This document shows, in pieces, positions 8,393 to 13,369 of a stretch of DNA of 13,369 nucleotides (position 1 is the stretch's first letter; the number at the start of each line of letters is the position of its first letter). The notes below the pieces were generated by a model, which searched no databases, had not been told where the DNA came from, and saw nothing but the letters and a program-made list of their open reading frames with translations. The DNA comes from an uncultured Eubacteriales bacterium (GTDB taxonomy: Bacteria > Bacillota > Clostridia > Peptostreptococcales > Anaerovoracaceae): positions 1 to 13,369 of the forward strand of contig CACXCQ010000009.1 of the NCBI GenBank assembly GCA_902766185.1, written 5' to 3'. A program made the position numbers and the translations under genes.

Positions 8393-8397
8393 CCTCC
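8393..8397 (-). promoter_or_regulatory. Ribosome binding site of the membrane-protein gene
   Basis: GGAGG five bases before the ATG at 8387. Together with the promoter just upstream it rules out the longer reading from 8480. Confidence 0.8.
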
Positions 8398-8412
8398 CTC
8401 CCGACATGTTGT

Positions 8413-8441
8413 ATTCTATCATATGCAAAGGCAGGTTTCAA
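8413..8441 (-). promoter_or_regulatory. Sigma-A-type promoter for the leftward genes
   Basis: On the minus strand TTGAAA (8436-8441) is followed after exactly 17 bases by TAGAAT (8413-8418), each one mismatch from consensus. The predicted transcript starts near 8405 and carries the ribosome binding site at 8393-8397, giving a leader of about 20 nt. It would drive the membrane protein and perhaps the L,D-transpeptidase. Confidence 0.75.
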
Positions 8442-8544
8442 ACCCATATACAGGGAACCTGCAGGGAGCCTGCGGGGCATCCGCGCACCCGCCTGTTCTC
8501 CTCTCTGCCTATCCCGATCAGTCCCACGAACTTCTGAACGAGAT

Positions 8545-8589
8545 GTCGAGATTTCAGCGGTTTAGCATCCGGCAGATCTCGACTTTTTT
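8545..8589 (+). terminator. Terminator-like hairpin formed by array unit 1
   Basis: GTCGAGAT (8545-8552) pairs with ATCTCGAC (8576-8583), followed directly by six T (8584-8589). The shape is that of an intrinsic plus-strand terminator, with a long 23-nt loop that can fold a little further (CGG/CCG). No plus-strand gene upstream needs it in this window, so it may instead be part of the repeat element or end an unrecognised small RNA. Confidence 0.35.
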
Positions 8590-8813
8590 GCCTGCAAAGG
8601 CTGGTCAGCCAGGTGAGGTCGAGATTCTCCCTGGTCGAGCGTTCCATTATCTCGACCTGGCCTGTGCACGGAGAGTGTTTTTTGTCAGATCCGGAAGAAA
8701 AGTCGTTATTCCAATGCGTCAGAACAGCTACGATCTCGACATCTCCTTCGTTTTTCGTCAGGTCCGGAAGAGCGGTCGTTATTTCAATGCTCCTGAACAG
8801 CTACGATCTCGAC
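8545..8813 (+). repeat. Array of four 39-nt units ending in ATCTCGAC
   Basis: Each unit has an 8-nt left arm, 23 nt, then ATCTCGAC. Units lie at 8545-8583, 8618-8656, 8702-8740 and 8775-8813, so unit starts are 73, 84 and 73 bp apart. The left arm is GTCGAGAT in units 1 and 2, a perfect inverted repeat of the right arm, and GTCGTTAT in units 3 and 4, with two changed bases. The 23-nt interior differs between units 1, 2 and the closely similar pair 3/4. T-runs follow unit 1 (8584-8589), unit 2 (8678-8683) and unit 3 (8751-8755) on the plus strand. In unit 2 the stem is 10 bp (8616-8625 with 8649-8658). Function unknown. Confidence 0.8.
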
Positions 8814-8822
8814 ATGTCCTTC
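8684..8822 (+). repeat. Two-copy tandem repeat, 73-bp period
   Basis: The copy at 8684-8749 matches the copy at 8757-8822 at 57 of 66 positions by hand alignment with no gaps. The last seven bases of the period (8750-8756 against 8823-8829) diverge. Both copies contain units 3 and 4 of the ATCTCGAC array. Differences fall on all codon positions of any common frame, which gives no sign of coding constraint. Confidence 0.85.
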
Positions 8823-8865
8823 ACGGATCGTTCCGGGCAGTTAAGCGGTTGCAGTTCCCTCCTTG

Positions 8866-8919
8866 ATATTTTTGATTCTGTACGGACGATGGGGTAAACC
8901 GTATAGAATCCGAAAATAT
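8866..8919. other. Long imperfect hairpin (19 paired bases)
   Basis: The inner arms GATTCTGTACGG (8874-8885) and CCGTATAGAATC (8899-8910) pair over 12 bp with one G-U. Beyond a 1x2 internal loop, ATATTTT (8866-8872) pairs with AAAATAT (8913-8919). The loop is 13 nt. Neither strand has a T-run after the stem, so it is not an ordinary terminator. It could be a structured RNA leader, a cruciform or protein-binding site, or a relic of a small palindromic element. Confidence 0.65.
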
Positions 8920-8968
8920 GAAAGAACAACTATAATGAACACTGATCTGTTCCTTGTGATAAGCGACT

Positions 8969-8994
8969 CCGTTCGCTCTTACGGGAGCGAACGG
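8969..8994. other. Perfect 10-bp hairpin with 6-nt loop
   Basis: CCGTTCGCTC (8969-8978) and GAGCGAACGG (8985-8994) are exact reverse complements around TTACGG. The hairpin sits about 70 bp upstream of the -35 of the deacetylase promoter. There is no T-run, so it may be an operator palindrome or part of an RNA. Confidence 0.65.
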
Positions 8995-9062
8995 GATTTA
9001 CACCATTGTTTAGACTTGACCGGACCGCACCGAACTGACCGACTTGTCAATCCCCTCTGCAC

Positions 9063-9091
9063 TTCACATTCCCCGGGATTTGGTATATAAT
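9063..9091 (+). promoter_or_regulatory. Strong sigma-A-type promoter for the deacetylase operon
   Basis: TTCACA (9063-9068, one mismatch to TTGACA), a 17-bp spacer and a perfect TATAAT (9086-9091). Transcription should start near 9098, leaving about 70 nt of leader before the first gene of the rightward operon. Confidence 0.8.
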
Positions 9092-9166
9092 ATGAAAAGG
9101 TATAGCCTTGCGGGCGGACCGGCCCGATGAATCAGTTAAGACAACAGGAAGGACAGGCAGATAATC

Positions 9167-10759
9167 TTGAATATGAAGTCAGCAACCATCAATATTCGAA
9201 AAACGATCATAACCGCAATTCTTTTTGCCGCGCTGGCCATGCTCGCCGGCACAGCTCCCGCGTGGGCATCCACCCAGACCGATGCGGCCGGGAACACACT
9301 GGCCATCGGAGGCACTGCTGCGGCGGGAGTAAACCTTCATGTGACCATGACCGGGGTGAATCAGGAGCTTTATACCACGGATTCTGCCCAGATCCCCGAC
9401 CAGCAGTCGCTGGCGGACGGAACGGTGCTCTATATGCCGGAGCAGTTCATCTGGAGCGGCGCCTACGACAGCGGTGAGACCATTTCCCTGACGAACGACG
9501 CTCTGGTAGTGCGGCAGGCCGACGCCAATTCCGAGTCCGAGCCCGCGCCCGCGGTGGACCAGTCCGAGCCTGCGCCCGAGGCGGACCAGACCGAGGTCGC
9601 CCTGCCCTTTGGCGAGTTCGATGTCGTCCTGCCTTACGTGGGCACCGGGAATTTCACTGGGCTCTTCCGGCAGTACCAGCTGCAGACGGACGCAGAGGGA
9701 GTCCGGTCCTGGGTGGCCGGGGACACCTCTCTCGTTCGGGACAAGCTGACCATCAAGGGCCGCGTCCTCTATGACGCTGGCAAGGGCACTTTCAAAAACG
9801 GCAAAAGCGTGAAGACGAAGTACTACACGAATGGAGCGAAACTCACCGGCCGGCCGACACCGCAGGCGAAGAAGAAATTCTTCCTGGGATGGTACACGAA
9901 GAAGAACGGCGGCAAGCAGATCACCGGTAAGATGAAGATCCACTTCGGCAAAAAACAGACCGTCAGATACTACGCCCACTGGGAGACTAAGGGAGAGAAA
10001 TCCCCGGTCATCTCCTACAAAGGCAAGAACGCCAAGCGGATCCCTGTCCTCTGTTACCACCGGCTGTGCAGCCCCTCGGAAAAGCGCAAGCATCGGGGCA
10101 GCTTCAGCAGCCTGTTCATGTCCGAGACCAAATTCCGTCAGGAGATGAAGTGGCTCCACGATCACCACTACACCACGCTGAGCATGAAGGAGTTCTACCT
10201 CTGGCACCAGGGAAAGATCAAGGTTCCCCGCAAGTCCGTGGTGATCACCTTTGATGACGGCATGTATTCCATCATCAAGTACGGCCTGCCCATTCTGGAA
10301 AAGTACGACATGAAAGCGACCATGTTCATGATCGGCAAGGCTGTACCCAACAAGACCAACAAGAGACCTACCCGCTACGGCACCTACCACACCACAGGCC
10401 GGGATGTGATCGATTACGTCAGCAAGAAATATCCTGACTTTGAATTCCAGAGCCACACCTGGGGCCTGCACGTGAGGACCGGCAGCGGAGCCGGATACGC
10501 CAGGACAAAATCCTACAACTATCAGAAGAAGGATTTTGAGAAGATGTACAAGAAGTTCGGATACGAGTATCTGGCCTACCCCTTCGGGCACTACACCAGC
10601 AGAACCATCAGGGCCGCGAAGAAGGGCCACATCAAGATGGCCTTCACCTATGGTTCCAACACCTGGGCCACCCGGAGCCAGGGCCGTTACACCATCCGGC
10701 GGATCAAGGCCGACGGGGACGAATCCCTGTCCCGTTTCACCCGCTGGTTCTATAAGTAA
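9167..10759 (+). CDS. Secreted polysaccharide deacetylase (NodB) with InlB B-repeat-like domain
   Basis: The 530-residue protein has a signal peptide (basic start, hydrophobic 13-30, cleavage near APAWA-S at 34-35) and an N-terminal region of unknown fold (36-115). A short acidic linker follows, with the near-repeat SEPAPAVDQ/SEPAPEADQ (123-140). Next is a Listeria-Bacteroides/InlB B-repeat-like domain (about 198-272, with FFLGWYTKKNGG and a YYAHWE ending). The C-terminal NodB domain (about 290-530) has TFDDG (361-365), the metal-binding HTWGLH (His430, His435) and AYPFG (470-474). Such enzymes remove acetyl groups from GlcNAc-containing polymers or peptidoglycan outside the cell. The start is either TTG at 9167 (AGGAAGGA at 9146-9153, 13 bases upstream) or ATG at 9173; both keep the signal peptide. 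It is first in an operon with the glycosyltransferase, 14 bp apart. The substrate is unknown. Confidence 0.9.
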   Translation: MNMKSATINIRKTIITAILFAALAMLAGTAPAWASTQTDAAGNTLAIGGTAAAGVNLHVTMTGVNQELYTTDSAQIPDQQSLADGTVLYMPEQFIWSGAYDSGETISLTNDALVVRQADANSESEPAPAVDQSEPAPEADQTEVALPFGEFDVVLPYVGTGNFTGLFRQYQLQTDAEGVRSWVAGDTSLVRDKLTIKGRVLYDAGKGTFKNGKSVKTKYYTNGAKLTGRPTPQAKKKFFLGWYTKKNGGKQITGKMKIHFGKKQTVRYYAHWETKGEKSPVISYKGKNAKRIPVLCYHRLCSPSEKRKHRGSFSSLFMSETKFRQEMKWLHDHHYTTLSMKEFYLWHQGKIKVPRKSVVITFDDGMYSIIKYGLPILEKYDMKATMFMIGKAVPNKTNKRPTRYGTYHTTGRDVIDYVSKKYPDFEFQSHTWGLHVRTGSGAGYARTKSYNYQKKDFEKMYKKFGYEYLAYPFGHYTSRTIRAAKKGHIKMAFTYGSNTWATRSQGRYTIRRIKADGDESLSRFTRWFYK

Positions 10760-10773
10760 GAAAAGGAGTTTAC

Positions 10774-11745
10774 ATGCTGTATTCCGTTATCGTCCCCTGC
10801 TATAAATCCTCGCGATCCATCCGTCAGGTGGTGGAGATGACTGCCGAGCAGATGCAAAAGCTGGGCAAGACGCCGCTGGAATTCGTCCTGGTGGATGACG
10901 CCTCTCCGGACGACGGAGAGACTTTGTGCGCGCTGCACGCTCTGGCGGAGGACTATCAGAATGTCCGCATCGTGGAGCTGGCCCAGAACGCCGGCCAGCA
11001 CAACGCCGTCATGGCCGGGCTGAACGAATGCCAGGGAGACATCATCCTGTGCATGGATGACGATCTGCAGACCCACCCGTCTCAGCTGCCGGCGCTGTTT
11101 TCCGCCTTCGATGAGGGATACGATATCGCCTACGGATATTACCCCGAGAAAAAGCACTCGGCCTTCCGCAATTTCGGAAGCTGGGTGAACTATACCTCCG
11201 TACGGATCCTGATCCACAAGCCCAAAGACCTGAAGACCTCCAGCTTTTGGATCATCCGGCGCTTCGTCCGGGACTACGTAATCCAGTACAAGAGCCCCTT
11301 CACGCATCTGCAGGGGCTGTTCCTGCGGACCACCCGCAACATCGTCAGCGTTCCGGTGGAGCATTTCGACCGGGCCTACGGACAGTCCGGATATACCTTT
11401 AAGAAACTGATCGGCCTCTGGTCGAATATCATGGGGTACTCCATCGTTCCCCTGCGGATGGCCAGAAACGTCGGGTTCTTCTTCTCCTTACTGGGGATAC
11501 TCGGCGCCATCGCCATCGTCCTGAAGAAGCTCATCGCGCCCACCAGCGCCGTTGGATGGTTCTCCATGATGGCGGCCATCTGCTTCTTCTCCGGCATGAT
11601 CATGATGTTCCTGGGGATCCTCGGTGAATATCTGGGTCGGATGTATCTGGTGCAGGGGAAGAATCCGCAATACGTCGTGCGCTGTGTCTACAAGGGACAG
11701 GGCCTGGGACATGATACTTCTGAGAAAGGCGGTGGACCGCAGTGA
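10774..11745 (+). CDS. Family 2 glycosyltransferase, CsbB/GtrB/DPM1-like (undecaprenyl-phosphate sugar transferase)
   Basis: The 323-residue protein has an N-terminal GT-A domain with SVIVPCYK (4-11), VDDASPDD (40-47) and the metal/nucleotide-sugar motif MDDDLQTHP (94-102), followed by GQSGYTFKKL (203-212). Two C-terminal membrane helices come next (about 233-251 and 262-285), then GEYLGRMYL. This layout is that of polyprenyl-phosphate glycosyltransferases (GtrB, ArnC, CsbB), which load a sugar from a nucleotide donor onto undecaprenyl phosphate at the inner face of the membrane. In Bacillus and Listeria, CsbB-type enzymes feed YfhO-type transferases; a YfhO homologue lies at 822-3968. AAGGAG (10763-10768) is five bases before the ATG. 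The stop overlaps the next gene's GTG by four bases. The sugar cannot be deduced. Confidence 0.92.
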   Translation: MLYSVIVPCYKSSRSIRQVVEMTAEQMQKLGKTPLEFVLVDDASPDDGETLCALHALAEDYQNVRIVELAQNAGQHNAVMAGLNECQGDIILCMDDDLQTHPSQLPALFSAFDEGYDIAYGYYPEKKHSAFRNFGSWVNYTSVRILIHKPKDLKTSSFWIIRRFVRDYVIQYKSPFTHLQGLFLRTTRNIVSVPVEHFDRAYGQSGYTFKKLIGLWSNIMGYSIVPLRMARNVGFFFSLLGILGAIAIVLKKLIAPTSAVGWFSMMAAICFFSGMIMMFLGILGEYLGRMYLVQGKNPQYVVRCVYKGQGLGHDTSEKGGGPQ

Positions 11746-12959
11746 AAAAGATACTCATTCTCGGCGCCGGGATCTACCAGGTCCCGCTGATCGAAACAGC
11801 AAAGCGCCTTGGGCTATATACCATCGTCGCCAGCATTCCCGGCAACTATCCCGGATTTGAGCTGGCGGACAAAGTCTATTACGAAAACACCACCGATTAC
11901 CGCAAGATCCTGGCCATCGCGCGCCGGGAGAAGATCGACGGGATCATCACCACCGGCACGGATGTGGCGGTCATCACCATCGGCAGAGTCTGCGACACTC
12001 TGGGGCTTCCCGGACTCAGCGCCCACTCCGCTGAGATCGCCACGGACAAGCTGAAGATGAAGACCTGCTACGAGAAGTACGGCGTCAGAACCGCCCGCTT
12101 CCGCAGGATCTCCTTTGATGACGCGGACTACGCCCTGAAGGTTGCCGAACTGCAGCTTCCGGTCATGTTCAAGTCCGTGGACTCCTCCGGCAGCCGGGGC
12201 ATCGTCAAGGTGAACGAGCCTTCGGAATTCGAGGCTGCCCGCAACACGGTCCTGGAAAACACCCGCTCGGAATACTTCGTGGTGGAGGAATATCTGGAGG
12301 GCGAGGAGTTCGGCGCCCAGGCCTTCGTCAAAGATGGAGATATCCAGTTCATCCTTCCCCACGGCGACTACGTGTTCAAAGGCGACACCGGCGTACCCGT
12401 AGGACACTTCGCGCCCTACCATCTGGCGCCTGATGTCCTGGAGGACACCAAGGAACAGCTTCGGCTGGCCATCCGCGCCATGGAGCTGGACAACTGCGCC
12501 ATCAACGCCGACTTCATCATGTGCGATGGGAAGACCTATGTGCTGGAGATCGGCGGCCGCTCAGGCGCCACCTGCCTTGCCGAGCTGGTCAGCATCTACT
12601 ACGGATACAACTACTACGAGAAGATCCTGCATACAGCGCTGGGCGACGAGGTCGACTTCCGCGCATCCGACGGCTCCATGCCGGAGGACTGCAAGGGCGT
12701 TCCCAACGCCAGCATGCTGCTGATGAGCGACCGGGACGGTGTCATCGTCTCCCAGACCAGCAGCAACCCGGTGGACGATCCGGATATCGTGGACATCCAG
12801 TTCGACCACGTCCCCGGTGACGCGGTCCACAAGTTCCACGTGGGGCCCCACCGGATCGGCCACGTGATCACCAAGGGCGAGACGCTTGACGCCGCGGTGG
12901 ACAAGCTCCACGACGCGCTGGATCACATCCACATCGAGGTCCGGGATTCCGAAGAATAA
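11742..12959 (+). CDS. ATP-grasp carboxylate-amine ligase-like protein (carbamoyl-phosphate synthase L-chain fold)
   Basis: The 405-residue cytoplasmic protein has an N-terminal pre-ATP-grasp Rossmann-like domain (MKKILILGAG, 1-10; TTGTDVAV, 70-77). The ATP-grasp core has Lys144 in PVMFKS, the glycine-rich SSGSRG (148-153), the adenine-hinge region VVEEYLEGEEF (180-190) and the metal-binding LEIGGRSG (268-275). A C-terminal domain (about 320-405) is less familiar. Family members join a carboxylate (through an acyl phosphate) to an amine or similar nucleophile. The substrate is unknown; the context suggests modification of a sugar nucleotide or surface-polymer precursor, for example by an amino acid, which is inference. 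The start is GTG at 11742 inside GTGA, overlapping the glycosyltransferase stop, so it is probably translated by coupling; its own ribosome binding site is weak. A strong terminator follows. Confidence 0.88.
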   Translation: MKKILILGAGIYQVPLIETAKRLGLYTIVASIPGNYPGFELADKVYYENTTDYRKILAIARREKIDGIITTGTDVAVITIGRVCDTLGLPGLSAHSAEIATDKLKMKTCYEKYGVRTARFRRISFDDADYALKVAELQLPVMFKSVDSSGSRGIVKVNEPSEFEAARNTVLENTRSEYFVVEEYLEGEEFGAQAFVKDGDIQFILPHGDYVFKGDTGVPVGHFAPYHLAPDVLEDTKEQLRLAIRAMELDNCAINADFIMCDGKTYVLEIGGRSGATCLAELVSIYYGYNYYEKILHTALGDEVDFRASDGSMPEDCKGVPNASMLLMSDRDGVIVSQTSSNPVDDPDIVDIQFDHVPGDAVHKFHVGPHRIGHVITKGETLDAAVDKLHDALDHIHIEVRDSEE

Positions 12960-13007
12960 TTCCCTCACCCTGAGATCCCCGCAGGACCGAACGAACAGCA
13001 ACAAAAG

Positions 13008-13048
13008 AACCCGGTGAATGCGCAGGTGACGCATCCGCCGGGTTTTTT
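13008..13048 (+). terminator. Strong intrinsic terminator, probably bidirectional
   Basis: AACCCGG (13008-13014) pairs with CCGGGTT (13038-13044). After a small internal loop ATGCG (13018-13022) pairs with CGCAT (13030-13034), and six T (13043-13048) follow. It ends the deacetylase/glycosyltransferase/ATP-grasp operon 49 bp after the last stop. On the opposite strand the stem is followed by TTCTTTTGTT, so it can also serve the convergent gene at 13076-13369. Confidence 0.92.
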
Positions 13049-13077
13049 CACGCATCGAATCTATTGTTTCACGCATC
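13046..13077. repeat. Short direct repeat TTTCACGCATC, two copies
   Basis: The 11-mer occurs at 13046-13056 and 13067-13077, 21 bp apart (about two helical turns), between the terminator and the end of the convergent gene. A shorter ACGCATC also occurs inside the terminator (13029-13035). It is possibly a duplication without function. Confidence 0.5.
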
Positions 13078-13369
13078 AGATCTGATCGTTCCGCCCCGTG
13101 ATCTCCGTGATCTCCTTTGACTTGCGGCGCACCTTCCAGAGGAGCACGCTCCCGAGAAGAGCGGCAAGCACGCACATCAGCACCGTGTACAGCCATGCCG
13201 CGCCGGTAATGCCCCAGCGGGTGACGAAGATGCCGGACAAAAGCAGGGCCGCCGCAGATACGATCGCGTAGCTGATCAGCAGGAACTTCTGCTCCCGGAT
13301 GATGGTGATCACGTAGTTGAAGAACACGCTGTAGGCCATGGCGCCTCCGCCGATCATCAGGATCGCCAG
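13076..13369 (-). CDS. Flippase-like membrane protein (Wzx/MATE type), C-terminal fragment
   Basis: Ninety-seven codons are open from the window edge to the TGA at 13076-13078; the true start lies beyond the right edge, so the ATG at 13357 is internal. Three hydrophobic segments are visible: the first around GGGAMAYSVFFNYVITI, then LISYAIVSAAALLLSGIFV, then, after RWGITGAAW, LYTVLMCVLAALLGSVLLW. A basic tail follows. The late GITGAAW before a helix is typical of polysaccharide-exporter flippases (MviN/Wzx/oligosaccharide flippase), which move lipid-linked sugars across the membrane. The context of sugar-lipid enzymes fits. Only the C-terminus is seen, so the family call is moderate. Confidence 0.65.
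   Translation of the reverse strand: MAILMIGGGAMAYSVFFNYVITIIREQKFLLISYAIVSAAALLLSGIFVTRWGITGAAWLYTVLMCVLAALLGSVLLWKVRRKSKEITEITGRNDQI

Larger units (their letters stand above)
8388..9166. other. Divergent intergenic region, about 780 bp, with repeats and hairpins but no convincing gene
   Basis: Two oppositely transcribed operons start at its ends. The frames that stay open here have no ribosome binding site or recognisable domain, and they run through non-coding-like repeats whose 73-bp period is not a multiple of three. What it holds, left to right: promoter 8413-8441 (minus); a stretch with no signal I can see (8445-8540); an array of four ATCTCGAC units (8545-8813); hairpins at 8866-8919 and 8969-8994; promoter 9063-9091 (plus). 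I found no tRNA, rRNA or riboswitch that I can name. Confidence 0.7.

Noticed and set aside
8388..8480. Upstream in-frame extension of the membrane-protein gene to an ATG at 8480
   Set aside because: It runs through a good promoter (8413-8441), and the ATG at 8387 has GGAGG at five bases and begins directly with a membrane helix.
8545..8813. CRISPR array
   Set aside because: Only 8-nt arms are constant, the spacing is uneven, the interiors of units 3 and 4 are nearly the same, and no cas genes are present.
8423..8866. Plus-strand open frames across the intergenic repeats (also 8613-8897)
   Set aside because: No ribosome binding site and no recognisable domain; the 73-bp repeat changes frame between copies, and the first overlaps the leftward promoter.
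8931..8936. Perfect TATAAT as a second rightward promoter
   Set aside because: No acceptable -35 at 16-18 bases upstream; the pair at 9063-9091 is far better placed.
9127..9477. Plus-strand open frame starting at ATG 9127
   Set aside because: It is out of frame with the deacetylase, and its product has no domain, whereas the overlapping frame gives a signal peptide and a NodB protein.
11376..11712. Small minus-strand open frames inside the glycosyltransferase gene
   Set aside because: Antisense shadows of the membrane-helix region, with no start signals.

Overview
The window looks like a piece of a Gram-positive (Bacillota, probably Clostridia) chromosome devoted to cell-surface polymer synthesis. 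The reasons are AGGAGG-type ribosome binding sites, sigma-A-like promoters, a YkuD L,D-transpeptidase, a YfhO-family membrane protein, a TagB/TagF-type glycerophosphotransferase and a secreted NodB-type deacetylase. The sequence is fairly GC-rich, so long antisense open frames are common and are not treated as genes. I cannot name the species from the sequence.

Left half, all on the minus strand (transcribed right to left): a 565-residue polytopic membrane protein of unrecognised family (6690-8387), with a clear promoter at 8413-8441; an exported L,D-transpeptidase with fibronectin-like domains (5087-6580); a perfect 13-bp hairpin (4997-5041); then three overlapping genes, rfbB/rmlB (3955-4974), a YfhO-family protein (822-3968) and the first 280 residues of a TagB/TagF-like glycerophosphotransferase that runs off the left edge (1-841). 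The 14-bp and 20-bp overlaps indicate one translationally coupled operon.

Centre: a divergent intergenic region of about 780 bp (8388-9166) without a convincing gene. It is rich in structure: four 39-nt units ending in ATCTCGAC, two of them part of a 73-bp tandem repeat, plus two further hairpins (8866-8919 and 8969-8994).

Right half, plus strand: an operon of secreted polysaccharide deacetylase (9167-10759), a CsbB/GtrB-like family 2 glycosyltransferase with two C-terminal membrane helices (10774-11745) and an ATP-grasp ligase (11742-12959, 4-bp overlap). It has a strong promoter at 9063-9091 and a strong terminator at 13008-13048. The convergent C-terminal end of a flippase-like membrane protein enters from the right edge (13076-13369).

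How they may work together (inference): in Bacillus and Listeria a CsbB-like enzyme charges undecaprenyl phosphate with a sugar, a flippase turns it over, and YfhO transfers the sugar to teichoic acid outside. This window holds a CsbB-like enzyme, a YfhO protein, a polymerase-type glycerophosphotransferase and a flippase fragment. The deacetylase, ATP-grasp ligase, second GT-C-like membrane protein and L,D-transpeptidase would be additional surface-modifying or wall-linking activities. The most unusual features are the ATCTCGAC array, the deacetylase/glycosyltransferase/ATP-grasp operon and a roughly 125-residue Ala/Glu/Pro-rich insert in YfhO.
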